From Prevotellaceae bacterium (GTDB taxonomy: Bacteria > Bacteroidota > Bacteroidia > Bacteroidales > Bacteroidaceae): a DNA stretch of 50,447 bases. The stretch is taken from NCBI GenBank assembly GCA_015257125.1, contig JABZKU010000015.1:1-50447 (forward strand), read 5' to 3'. The translations under genes and the position numbers were made by a program. Shown one piece after another: positions 16,029 through 24,137 of the stretch. The notes beneath the pieces are model-generated. The model searched no databases and was not told the origin of the DNA. It saw nothing but the letters and a program-made list of their open reading frames with translations. The first letter of the stretch is position 1; every line of letters begins with the position of its first letter.

Positions 16029-16071
16029 GTGCGCCCCACGCGGAGTTGGGGTAACTCGGTGTGGGACGCAC
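16029..16071 (-). terminator. Terminator of the PorE-like gene
   Basis: Long hairpin: GTGCGcCCCAC pairs with GTGtGGGaCGCAC around an inner GAGTT / AACTC stem. On the minus strand it is followed by CTCCTTATTTATT. It lies 32 nt after the PorE-like stop codon. Confidence 0.85.
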
Positions 16072-16102
16072 AAGGATTATTTATAATAAGGTGTGACTGC
16101 GT

Positions 16103-18184
16103 TCAGTCTACGTATTCCAAATCTTCTGCATCTCGCTTTTGAGCAGGCGATGCAGGAGTCGTTTTCGGAGTCGGGGCGGGGTTGCCTTTTTTGTCGTAGA
16201 GGCCGTATGTCGTGCGCAGTACGCGAAATTCTGTTCTGCGGTTCAAGGCATTGCAGGCGTCTTGCTGTTCAGGTGTGAGACGCAGAATGTAGGCTTCAGA
16301 CAGCGTATCGCCCTCGTGGAGATAGGGATGCGTTTCGAGCAACTTCTTGTTCACAATTTTGGGAGCGGCTTCTCCGTAGCCTTTGGGGGAGAGACGATCT
16401 GCGGCAATGCCTTTGGCGGTGAGATAGCGCACCACACTTTCGGCGCGGCGCTGCGAAAGCTGCAAGTTGTAGGCATCTGCACCGCGATAGTCGGTGTGAG
16501 CTGCCAACTCGATGGTGATGTGCGGATTTTCTTTGAGCAAATTGGCCAAACGGTCGAGGGCGGTCGAAGATTCGGGGCTGATTTCGGCGCTGTCGAAGGC
16601 ATAAAATACATTGCGCACGAGTACCGGAATGTTCATCGAGGGGAGCGGAAATTGCAGCACGTATTGATGTGCCTCGTCGATGGAGTCTGCGTGCAGGCGG
16701 TTGGGGGCATTGAGGTAGCCGCGGCACGAAGCGAGAAAAACGTAGTCCACTCCCGGGGAAACAGCCTGCTCGAAGGAGCCATCAGGCTTGACGGGTAGTT
16801 TGAGATTTGTGCCGTCGCTGCCGATCATTTGCACTTGGGCAGCCGGGAGTTCGTAGCCGTCTTGCTCGTACACCCAACCTTTGACGGTAAGGAGGTTTTC
16901 TGGATAAGAAAATTCGTAGATTTTATCCCAACCGCGCCCACCGGTACTGCGCGAAGAGGCGAAATAGCCTCGATTGTGAAGTCCGTCGAAGGTCATGCCG
17001 AAGTCATTTCCCTGTGAGTTGATAGGCGGTGGCAAGGTTTCGACCGTCCATCGACCGGAAATCGTGTCTTGGGTGGCACGAAAGAGGTCTAAACCGCCCA
17101 TGCCTCCGCGGCCGTCGGAAGAGAAGTAGAGTGTGCCGTCCGGACGAAAGGTGGGAAACATTTCGCGTCCCGGCGTATTGATTTGCGGTCCGAGGTTTTC
17201 GACGATGCGTCCGGCTTTGTTCTCCTTGAGTTCGGCGCGCCACAAATCGGTCTCCCCTTCCCCACCCGGCATGTCGGAAACAAAATAAAGCCAACGACCG
17301 TCCGGTGAGATGGCGGGGTGTGCCATGTTGGAAAGTGTGTCGGAGAGGAGTTCCAAGGGTTGTGGCTTGCTCCACGAAGCGTCGGCGCGCGCAGAAGTAT
17401 AGATGCGCGCAGGTCGAGGATATTGTGGATGAGTGGGGCAAACGGTGAGGTACATGGTCTTGCCGTCGGGCGAAAAGCAAACTGCCCCTTCGTCATCTGC
17501 CGTATTCACGGCGGAAATGGCTTCTGGGCGTTTCCAATTTCCTTTTTCGTCGACGTTGGCCACATAGATATCTCCATTTTTCAGCCCCGTTATGCCCGAA
17601 AGCTGATTGCCTTGCGTAGCGGTTCGGGTAGTCGTAAAGTAGAGTTGACGGTCTTTTCCCTCATTGAGGAGCACCGGTGCGTAGTCGGAGCGATTGTTGT
17701 TGAAGAGTGTGGCCGGTTTGACGGTATAAAGCGAACCTTTGGTGCGGAGTGCCGATGCGTTTTGAGCGCCTTCTAAGGCACGCTGTGCAATTTGATCCTC
17801 CGGGTGCGCGGCCAGATAGTCTTTGAATGCAGTGGTGGCATTTTTGTAGTCGCCGTTGAGGAGCATCATGGCGCCGGCCTCGCGCAACAAGGTGCTGTCA
17901 GCATATTTGAAGCGTACAGCATTGCGGTAGGCAGCCAGCGCACGCGCCGAATAACCGTAGCGGCGGTAGCATTCGCCCATGAGAAACGCAATACGCCCCC
18001 GCTCCGTTTTATTCGTGGCGGGGGTAAGGCGATAGGCCGTTTTGTAAGCGTCGGCTGCTTCGGCATATTCGCCGATTCGCAGGGCTTGCTCGGCCCGATG
18101 TAGACTTTTCTCAGCGCTGTCGCAGGAAGCACAAAACCAAAGTGCTACCCCAAGCAGGCTGAGTGAGGAGAAATGAACGTTCAT
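16103..18184 (-). CDS. PorE-like lipoprotein: TPR, beta-propeller, CRD and OmpA domains
   Basis: Envelope lipoprotein of 693 aa with lipobox-like CASC (Cys21). Domains in order: TPR repeats at about residues 25-140 (GEYAEAADAYKTAY; GYSARALAAYRNAV; GDYKNATTAFKDYL); a PD40/WD40-type beta-propeller at about 150-440 with repeated SPDGKTMYLTV, SPDGRWLYFVS and RPDGTLYFSSDGRGG blades; a carboxypeptidase-regulatory-like domain at about 445-520 (KGWVYEQDGYELPAAQVQ); and an OmpA peptidoglycan-binding domain (FDSAEISPESSTALDRL, ELAAHTDYRGADAYNLQLSQRRAESV). This is the order described for PorE of the type IX secretion system of Porphyromonas gingivalis, which tethers the secretion ring to peptidoglycan. 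No other type IX gene is in the window, so a related envelope role is possible. Confidence 0.85.
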   Translation of the reverse strand: MNVHFSSLSLLGVALWFCASCDSAEKSLHRAEQALRIGEYAEAADAYKTAYRLTPATNKTERGRIAFLMGECYRRYGYSARALAAYRNAVRFKYADSTLLREAGAMMLLNGDYKNATTAFKDYLAAHPEDQIAQRALEGAQNASALRTKGSLYTVKPATLFNNNRSDYAPVLLNEGKDRQLYFTTTRTATQGNQLSGITGLKNGDIYVANVDEKGNWKRPEAISAVNTADDEGAVCFSPDGKTMYLTVCPTHPQYPRPARIYTSARADASWSKPQPLELLSDTLSNMAHPAISPDGRWLYFVSDMPGGEGETDLWRAELKENKAGRIVENLGPQINTPGREMFPTFRPDGTLYFSSDGRGGMGGLDLFRATQDTISGRWTVETLPPPINSQGNDFGMTFDGLHNRGYFASSRSTGGRGWDKIYEFSYPENLLTVKGWVYEQDGYELPAAQVQMIGSDGTNLKLPVKPDGSFEQAVSPGVDYVFLASCRGYLNAPNRLHADSIDEAHQYVLQFPLPSMNIPVLVRNVFYAFDSAEISPESSTALDRLANLLKENPHITIELAAHTDYRGADAYNLQLSQRRAESVVRYLTAKGIAADRLSPKGYGEAAPKIVNKKLLETHPYLHEGDTLSEAYILRLTPEQQDACNALNRRTEFRVLRTTYGLYDKKGNPAPTPKTTPASPAQKRDAEDLEYVD

Positions 18185-18251
18185 ACGCTCCTTATAACGC
18201 GAACGCGCGCGGAATATTGTGCAGGATCTGCATTTTGTGCAACGATCGCGG

Positions 18252-18280
18252 TTGTTTTAGGAAAGAAAGTACTAATTTTG
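18252..18280 (+). promoter_or_regulatory. Promoter of nagA
   Basis: TTG (18252-18254), an 18-nt spacer and TAATTTTG (18273-18280). The start would give nagA a leader of about 140 nt, unusually long for this window. Confidence 0.65.
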
Positions 18281-18321
18281 CCTTGCAGTCACGCGATTTC
18301 TCCTTTTATATAAGAAACGAC

Positions 18322-18372
18322 CTTGATTCCGAAATCAAGTTTTCCAGTCAAGGCGGTGGGTTCGTCCCACCG
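18322..18372 (+). promoter_or_regulatory. Two tandem hairpins in the nagA leader
   Basis: Two perfect stems in the untranslated leader: CTTGATT-CCGA-AATCAAG (18322-18339), then CGGTGGG-TTCGT-CCCACCG (18354-18372). Neither is followed by a T-run, so they do not look like a simple terminator. They could be an mRNA-stabilising or protein-binding leader structure. I do not recognise a named riboswitch. Confidence 0.5.
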
Positions 18373-18424
18373 AAAATGGTGTGACGAGCGTATTCTTTTT
18401 GTTTAATACCCACAAATCATAATC

Positions 18425-19597
18425 ATGTTACAGCAGATTTCCAATGGACGTATTCTCACGTCGGAAGGCTGGCTCAACGGTGGCAGCGTCATCGTTGAAG
18501 GAGGTAAAATTTTAGCAGTTTCGAACAATGCCCTGCCGGTTGAAGGCGCGCAGCAAATCGACGCCAAGGGATGCGACATCGTGCCCGGTGGTATTGAGTT
18601 GCACATTCACGGCGGTGGCGGTCGCGACTTCATGGAAGGTACGGAAGAAGCTTTCCGCACGGCTGTGGATGCCCACATGAAGCACGGCACAACGGCCATC
18701 TTCCCCACCCTCTCTTCCAGCTATCGCGAGTGGATCGACAAAGCGATCGAGACTTGCGAGAAACTGATGGCAGAACCCGGCAGCCCCATCATGGGTTTGC
18801 ACCTCGAAGGACCCTATTTCAACTTGAAAAAGGCAGGTGCCCAAATGCCCGATATCATTCGTAACCCCGATCCGAAGGAATATGAGAGCATTTTTGCTTC
18901 CACGCGTTGCATTAAGCGTTGGGATGCCGCTCCCGAACTGCCCGGTGCAGAAGAGTTCTTCAAATGCTGCGTAAAGAACGATTGCGTTCCCTCGATCGCA
19001 CACACGGATGGCGATTGGGAAGATGTGCTCCGCGCTTACAAAGCCGGCGTTCGTCTCGCTACGCACTTTACCAATGCCATGAGCATGTTGCGCAAGGATC
19101 GTGAATTTAAGAAAGTCGGTGTTGTAGAAAGCGTGTTTGCGCTCGAAGACTTCAATGTCGAAGTGATCGCGGACGGCATTCACGTGCCCCCCGTCCTGAT
19201 GCGTGAGATCTACAACGCGAAAGGTATCGATCACATGTGCTTCATCACCGACTCGTTGGCTGTGAGTGCGATTGAGCCCGGCAGCGATGTCGATCCCGGC
19301 ATTATCGACCCGCGTACCATCATCGAAGACGGTGTTTGCAAACTCAAGGATCGCAGTGCACTGGCCGGTTCGATCTCTACGATGGATCGTCTTGTGCGCA
19401 CGGCGGTACAGCAAGCCGGTATCCCGATGGAAGCCGCTTGCCGCATGATTGGTGAGATGCCCGCAAAGTTCATGGGCATCGACGACCGAAAGGGCTTCAT
19501 AAAGGACGGATATGATGCCGACATCATTATGTTTGACGCCGATCAGCAACTCACGTTTGTGATGCAGAACGGCGAGATCAAGCGCAACGACCTCTGA
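18425..19597 (+). CDS. nagA: N-acetylglucosamine-6-phosphate deacetylase
   Basis: Amidohydrolase of 390 aa that removes acetate from GlcNAc-6-phosphate in the cytoplasm, a step in amino-sugar use and cell-wall recycling. Family motifs are all present: the HxH-like IELHIHGGGGRDF near residue 60, metal-binding Glu in GLHLEGPYF, His in SIAHTDGDW and ATHFTNAMS, the substrate loop IADGIHVPP, and the catalytic Asp in FITDSLAVS. Length is normal. It has its own promoter with a structured leader and a strong terminator just downstream, so it is probably a single-gene transcript. A BadF-type amino-sugar kinase encoded at 42220-43134 could supply its substrate. Confidence 0.95.
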   Translation: MLQQISNGRILTSEGWLNGGSVIVEGGKILAVSNNALPVEGAQQIDAKGCDIVPGGIELHIHGGGGRDFMEGTEEAFRTAVDAHMKHGTTAIFPTLSSSYREWIDKAIETCEKLMAEPGSPIMGLHLEGPYFNLKKAGAQMPDIIRNPDPKEYESIFASTRCIKRWDAAPELPGAEEFFKCCVKNDCVPSIAHTDGDWEDVLRAYKAGVRLATHFTNAMSMLRKDREFKKVGVVESVFALEDFNVEVIADGIHVPPVLMREIYNAKGIDHMCFITDSLAVSAIEPGSDVDPGIIDPRTIIEDGVCKLKDRSALAGSISTMDRLVRTAVQQAGIPMEAACRMIGEMPAKFMGIDDRKGFIKDGYDADIIMFDADQQLTFVMQNGEIKRNDL

Positions 19598-19604
19598 ACC
19601 TAAA

Positions 19605-19644
19605 ACTTCCTCGCCGCATGCTCTGTGAGCTGTGGCGAGGAAGT
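19605..19644 (+). terminator. Terminator of nagA
   Basis: Perfect 11-bp stem (ACTTCCTCGCC / GGCGAGGAAGT) with an 18-nt loop, followed by GTTTTT. It lies just after the nagA stop codon. Confidence 0.9.
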
Positions 19645-19684
19645 GTTTTTCTATACCTATTATCGTTTTATTGAAGCACGCAAA

Positions 19685-20554
19685 ATGAGTTTCAACATTG
19701 TAGTTTTGGCTAAACAGGTGCCCGACACCCGCAACGTGGGGAAGGATGCCATGACGCCACAGGGCACGGTGAACCGTGCAGCGCTGCCTGCGATTTTTAA
19801 TCCGGAGGATCTGAATGCGCTCGAGTTGGCTTTGCGCATAAAAGATGCGCACCCCGGCACCACGATCCAAGTCGTGACGATGGGATTGCCCAAGGCCGCG
19901 GAGGTCATCCGCGAGGGCTTGTTCCGTGGTGCCGACGGTGGTGTGTTGGTGACCGATCGTGCGCTGGCCGGTGCCGACACCTTGGCCACCTCTTATGTAC
20001 TGGCGCAGACAATCCAAAAGATGGGTCACGTGGATTTGGTGATCGGTGGACGACAAGCCATCGACGGAGATACGGCGCAAGTCGGCCCGCAGGTGGCGCA
20101 GAAGTTGGATATCGATCAAGTGACGTATGTGGAAGCTGTTGAGGCTCTCGACGAATCGAGCGTAACCGTGATGCGCCGCATCGACGGAGGTGTGGAGCGC
20201 GTCAAAGCGCCGCTCCCAGTCTTGTTGACGGTGACCGGTTCGGCGGCACCTTGCAGACCGCGCAATGCCAAGTTGGTCATGAAGTACAAGCGCGCGCTGG
20301 CTCCGGCCGAGCAACGCGCCGATTTGCCTTATGCCGAAGAATATGCGCGGAAAGCTTATCTGACCATTCCGCAATGGGGCGCGGTAGACATCGATGCCGA
20401 CATCGAACAATGTGGTTTGGCCGGTTCGCCCACGAAGGTGAAGACGGTGCAAAATGTAGTGTTTGCCACCAAAGAGAGTCGCCGCTTGACGGGTAGTGAT
20501 GCCGATGTCGAACAATTGATTGTTGAACTGCTGGATAGCCACACAATTGGATAA
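19685..20554 (+). CDS. etfB: Electron transfer flavoprotein beta subunit
   Basis: EtfB of 289 aa. The N-terminal strand FNIVVLAKQVPDTRNV, the AMP/nucleotide-binding region with LATSYVLAQ and GGRQAIDGDTAQVGPQVA, and the DxxT-like segment are as in the family. With EtfA it carries FAD and shuttles electrons between acyl-CoA dehydrogenase and other carriers. The frame is open further upstream, but the ATG at 19685 gives the standard N-terminus. The etfA gene begins 4 nt after its stop and the dehydrogenase follows, so the three form an operon. Whether this is a bifurcating Etf cannot be settled by eye. Confidence 0.95.
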   Translation: MSFNIVVLAKQVPDTRNVGKDAMTPQGTVNRAALPAIFNPEDLNALELALRIKDAHPGTTIQVVTMGLPKAAEVIREGLFRGADGGVLVTDRALAGADTLATSYVLAQTIQKMGHVDLVIGGRQAIDGDTAQVGPQVAQKLDIDQVTYVEAVEALDESSVTVMRRIDGGVERVKAPLPVLLTVTGSAAPCRPRNAKLVMKYKRALAPAEQRADLPYAEEYARKAYLTIPQWGAVDIDADIEQCGLAGSPTKVKTVQNVVFATKESRRLTGSDADVEQLIVELLDSHTIG

Positions 20555-20558
20555 GCTC

Positions 20559-21581
20559 ATGAACAGTGTTTTTGTATATTGCGAACTGGAAGGTACGCAA
20601 ATCGAGGAAGTGAGTTTCGAGCTCCTCACCAAAGGACGCAAATTAGCCTCTGAACTGGGCGTGAAATTGGAAGCCGTCGTGGCCGGACACGGTGTGAAAG
20701 GTAAGGTCGAATCGCAGATCCTTCCCTATGGTGTTGACGTACTCCATGTTTTCGACGCGCCCGGTCTCTCTCCCTATACCACGCGTCCGCATACGGCCGT
20801 TTTGGTTGGTTTGTTTGAACGCGAACAACCGCAAATCTGTCTGATGGGTGCGACGGCGATCGGTCGCGATCTTGGCCCTCGGGTCAGTTCCACGCTCACC
20901 AGCGGGCTCACCGCCGATTGCACCGCCTTGGAAATCGGAGATTATGAGGACAAGAAGAACAAGAAGAGTTACGAAAATCTCCTCTATCAAATCCGTCCGG
21001 CCTTCGGTGGAAACATCGTTGCCACGATCATCAACCCCGATCACCGTCCGCAGATGGCCACGGTGCGTTCCGGAGTGATGAAAGCCGAGGTGCTCGATGA
21101 GAACTACGCGGGGCAAGTGGTTTATGAGGACGTTGACGCTTTTGTGAAGCCCGAAGACTATGTGGTTCAAGTCCTTGAACGTCACGTCGAAAAGGCAAAA
21201 AATAATTTGAAAGGCGCTCCCATAGTGGTAGCCGGCGGTTATGGTGTGGGTTCGAAAGAGAATTTCGACTTGCTGCGTCAACTTGCCGAGGAACTTCACG
21301 GTGAGGTCGGTGCCAGTCGTGCGGCGGTCGATGCCGGTTTCTGCGATCACGATTTGCAGATTGGACAAACCGGCGTGACGGTGCGCCCCAAAGTTTTTAT
21401 TGCGTGTGGTATCTCCGGCGCCATTCAGCACGTGGCCGGCATGAAGGAGAGCGGCATCATTATTTCTATCAACACCGATGCGAAAGCGCCTATCAATGAG
21501 TTGGCCGACTACGTGATCGAAGGCAAGGTGGAAGAAGTCGTGCCCAAACTCATCAAATTCTACAAAGCGCACAGTAAATAA
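20559..21581 (+). CDS. etfA: Electron transfer flavoprotein alpha subunit
   Basis: EtfA of 340 aa. The N-terminal domain (MNSVFVYCELEG) is followed by the conserved FAD-binding C-terminal domain, with VVAGGYGVGSKENFDLLRQLA, EVGASRAAVDAGF, IGQTGVTVRPKVFIACGISGAIQH and the final SIIS-type segment IIISINTDAKAPINELADYVIEG. It pairs with EtfB, whose stop codon is 4 nt upstream. I use the ATG at 20559, because the longer open frame from 20520 would overlap etfB. The acyl-CoA dehydrogenase gene begins 19 nt downstream. Confidence 0.95.
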   Translation: MNSVFVYCELEGTQIEEVSFELLTKGRKLASELGVKLEAVVAGHGVKGKVESQILPYGVDVLHVFDAPGLSPYTTRPHTAVLVGLFEREQPQICLMGATAIGRDLGPRVSSTLTSGLTADCTALEIGDYEDKKNKKSYENLLYQIRPAFGGNIVATIINPDHRPQMATVRSGVMKAEVLDENYAGQVVYEDVDAFVKPEDYVVQVLERHVEKAKNNLKGAPIVVAGGYGVGSKENFDLLRQLAEELHGEVGASRAAVDAGFCDHDLQIGQTGVTVRPKVFIACGISGAIQHVAGMKESGIIISINTDAKAPINELADYVIEGKVEEVVPKLIKFYKAHSK

Positions 21582-21600
21582 TTCTCATTCAGACAGACAA

Positions 21601-23310
21601 ATGGCAAATCATTATACTGATCATCCTGAACTTCAGTTTGAATTGCGCCATCCCTTGATGAAGCGCATTGTGGAATTGAAGGAACGCGATTTTAGCGAAA
21701 AGGACACTTACGACACGGCACCTTTGGACTTCGAAGACGCCATGGACAATTACCACCGCACGCTCGACATCGTGGGCGACATTGCCGGCACTATCATTGC
21801 CGACAATGCCGAAGGCGTCGATCTCGAAGGCCCGCACCACGAAGGCGATCGTGTGCGTTATGCCTCGGGCACGCAGCGCAACCTTGACGCCATGGTGGCT
21901 GCCGGCTTGAACGGCATGACGATGCCGCGCCGCTACGACGGTTTGAACTTCCCGATCATGCCCTACACGATGTGCGCCGAATTGGTGGCCGCTTCCGATG
22001 CCGGTTTTGGCAACATTTGGTCGCTTCAAGATTGCATCGAAACGCTCTATGAATTCGGCACTCCGGAACAGCATGCTCGTTTCATTCCCCGTGTTTGCGC
22101 TGGGCAGACCATGTCGATGGACCTCACCGAACCTGATGCTGGTTCGGATCTGCAAAGCGTGATGTTGAAAGCCACCTATTGCGAAGAAGACGGCACATGG
22201 CGTCTGAACGGCGTGAAGCGTTTCATCACCAACGGCGATGCCGATATTCATTTGGTACTGGCTCGTTCGGAAGAAGGCACAACGGACGGACGCGGATTGT
22301 CGATGTTCATCTACGACAAGCGCGACGGCGGCGTCAATGTGCGCCGCATCGAAAACAAATTGGGCATTCACGGCAGTCCCACCTGCGAATTGGTCTACAA
22401 AAATGCCAAAGCAGAACTCTGTGGCAGCACCCGCATGGGGTTGATCAAGTATGTCATGGCCTTGATGAACGGTGCACGTTTGGGCATCGCCGCACAATCT
22501 GTCGGTCTGTCGCAAGCGGCTTACAACGAGGGGCTGGCTTATGCGCGCGATCGTGGGCAATTTGGCAAAGCCATTATCGAAATGCCTGCGGTCTACGACA
22601 TGCTGGCCACAATCAAAGCGAAACTCGATGCCGGCCGTGCGCTGCTCTATCATTGTGCCCGTGCGGTAGACGTTTATAAAGTGCTCGAAGACATCTCCCG
22701 TGAACGAAAACTCACCGCCGAGGAGCGCGCTGAAATGAAGGCCTACAATAAATTGGCCGACTCGCTGACGCCGCTGGCCAAGGGCATGAATTCGGAGTAT
22801 TGCAACCAAAACACGTATGATGCGTTGCAGATTCACGGCGGATCGGGCTTTATGATGGACTACCCCATCCAGCGATATGCGCGTGATGCTCGCATTACTT
22901 CGATTTACGAAGGCACGACGCAGTTGCAAGTGGTGGCCGCGATTCGTTTCGTCATGAACGGGGCGTATTTGAGCCACTTGCGTGAGTTGGAACAGCAAGA
23001 AGTGAGCGCCGAAATGAAAGAACTCCAAGCGCGTGCCGCTAAAATGGCCGACGCGTTTGAAGTCGCTGTAGAGCGCGTGAGGGCTACCGGTGTACAAGAG
23101 TATCAAGATCTCTGCGCACGTCACTTGGTGGAGATGGCAGCCGACACCCTGATGCTGCATTTGCTCACCTACAATGCCACGCATGCGCCGGAACTTTTCA
23201 GTAAGTCAGCACGCGTTTATGCTCGTTATGCTGCAGCCGAAGTGGAAAAGCATTTGGCTTTTGTGAACGAGCTTTCGCCCGAGGACTTGGAAGCCTACCG
23301 CCAGGTGTGA
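21601..23310 (+). CDS. Acyl-CoA dehydrogenase
   Basis: Flavin-dependent acyl-CoA dehydrogenase of 569 aa that passes electrons to the Etf encoded just upstream. Motifs include SMDLTEPDAGSDLQ in the flavin/substrate region, GVKRFITNGD, IHGGSGFMMDYPIQRYARDARI and the ITSIYEGTTQLQ segment, whose Glu is at the catalytic-base position of this family. It is longer than the ~380-aa short-chain enzymes, with an N-terminal extension and an extra C-terminal helical domain of about 100 residues, as in the large Bacteroidota members. Chain length specificity and physiological direction (fatty acid oxidation or crotonyl-CoA reduction) cannot be decided. A terminator follows. Confidence 0.93.
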   Translation: MANHYTDHPELQFELRHPLMKRIVELKERDFSEKDTYDTAPLDFEDAMDNYHRTLDIVGDIAGTIIADNAEGVDLEGPHHEGDRVRYASGTQRNLDAMVAAGLNGMTMPRRYDGLNFPIMPYTMCAELVAASDAGFGNIWSLQDCIETLYEFGTPEQHARFIPRVCAGQTMSMDLTEPDAGSDLQSVMLKATYCEEDGTWRLNGVKRFITNGDADIHLVLARSEEGTTDGRGLSMFIYDKRDGGVNVRRIENKLGIHGSPTCELVYKNAKAELCGSTRMGLIKYVMALMNGARLGIAAQSVGLSQAAYNEGLAYARDRGQFGKAIIEMPAVYDMLATIKAKLDAGRALLYHCARAVDVYKVLEDISRERKLTAEERAEMKAYNKLADSLTPLAKGMNSEYCNQNTYDALQIHGGSGFMMDYPIQRYARDARITSIYEGTTQLQVVAAIRFVMNGAYLSHLRELEQQEVSAEMKELQARAAKMADAFEVAVERVRATGVQEYQDLCARHLVEMAADTLMLHLLTYNATHAPELFSKSARVYARYAAAEVEKHLAFVNELSPEDLEAYRQV

Positions 23311-23352
23311 AGTTGCTTTGCGGTGCATAACTGAGAGCACTGCTTTTCGATG

Positions 23353-23390
23353 ATGATCCCCCTAACCGCATGAGCGATTAGGGGGATCAT
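23353..23390 (+). terminator. Terminator of the etfBA-acyl-CoA dehydrogenase operon
   Basis: Perfect 13-bp stem (ATGATCCCCCTAA / TTAGGGGGATCAT) with a 12-nt loop. Only a weak T-run (TGTTGTT) follows. It marks the upstream side of intergenic element A. Confidence 0.85.
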
Positions 23391-23456
23391 TGTTGTTGGG
23401 GGACTGACTGCCATGTTGCTGTGTCCTGAGTGCCGGTCGGGAGCGTTCATCGGTGC

Positions 23457-24026
23457 CCAACGCACGTGCGTACGCGCGCGTCCGCCGTTTTTTGATTTTT
23501 GCCTTCACCTCTTCACCTGTAGCGGGTAAACGGTTGATGAACAGGATTCTAAGTGTGAAGGCAACGGGGTGGGTACCTTCACCCGTGAAGTGTTAAAATG
23601 AAGGAGAAGTTCACCTGTAAATAGTTTGTTAATCAGAGTGTTAGGTGTGAAGGTGAAGGGTGAAGGCACAAAAAGGAAACTCGCTGAGTGCGCGATGCGT
23701 GGGCGTGTGTCTGTTTAAGCGTACCTACGCGAGCGTGAGAAACACCAACCACGAAGTAGGAGCTGCGATTCTGAAAAAACGAGGGAGAAAATGGACGAAA
23801 CAAGATGAGATTCGTAGAAAAGTCCACTTGTTTTTGTGGAATGAGATAGTATTTCCTCTTTTCGCAACTTTTTCTTTTCGAAAATCGCAGAAATTCGAAA
23901 CTAAAATCTTACTTTTGTGCTTGATAAAACACAACATCCCTTTTTTCCACCGCTTGGCGGCGTCTATATAGCGCGAATTGGGGAACTTTTTCCAATGAGT
24001 TAGCGCAGATGATCTTTGGCTTGCTG
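23457..24026 (+). repeat. Intergenic element, copy A
   Basis: About 570 bp of non-coding sequence related, in the same order and orientation, to copy B at 36558-37141. Shared parts: a CG-rich hairpin ending in an identical 22-nt block (23471-23492); an array of CTTCACC/GGTGAAG heptamers (23503-23665; 5 exact, 4 near-exact); GTCCACTTGTTTTTG (23822-23836); CGCAACTTTTTCTT (about 23863); a TACTTTTG box (23910-23917) followed by TTGATAAAACACAAC; GGCGGCGTCTATATAG (about 23957-23971); and a 24-nt end block (24003-24026). The spacers between the blocks have diverged. It lies between the etf operon terminator and the umuC terminator. No open frame is conserved between the two copies. I do not recognise the family. 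Confidence 0.88.
23910..23917 (+). promoter_or_regulatory. Promoter-like box conserved in element copy A
   Basis: TACTTTTG matches the Bacteroidota -7 box and is at the same place as TACCTTTG in copy B, followed by conserved sequence. There is no clear -33 element, so promoter activity is a guess based on conservation. Confidence 0.4.
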
Positions 24027-24033
24027 AAAAAAA

Positions 24034-24058
24034 CGATACTTTGCAGTGGGAAGTATCG
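24034..24058 (-). terminator. Terminator of umuC
   Basis: Perfect 8-bp stem (CGATACTT / AAGTATCG) with a 9-nt loop. On the minus strand it is followed by a run of seven T. It is about 80 nt after the umuC stop and directly abuts the end of element copy A. Confidence 0.88.
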
Positions 24059-24137
24059 CGATTGGTGCTTGAAGGCTTTGTTTTTTCGTCGCCTCCGGTG
24101 TATCGAAAGAAGAAGGGCGTATTCTTTCCCAACCGAC

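Noticed and set aside
15508..16071. Open frames of 69-123 codons in the gap between the HU/SPOR and PorE-like genes
   Set aside because: They overlap one another on both strands, cross the terminator hairpin or the promoter, and have no domain or start-site support.
18512..20641. 709-codon open frame on the minus strand across nagA and etfB
   Set aside because: It is wholly antisense to two clear genes with full motif sets, has the skewed composition (many His, Arg and Ile) of an antisense shadow, and no recognisable domain or promoter.
21589..23184. 531-codon open frame on the minus strand across the acyl-CoA dehydrogenase gene
   Set aside because: Antisense shadow of a clear acyl-CoA dehydrogenase, with no domain.
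23660..24132. Short open frames inside intergenic element A
   Set aside because: The matching part of element B has stop codons and no equivalent frame, so the element is not under coding selection.
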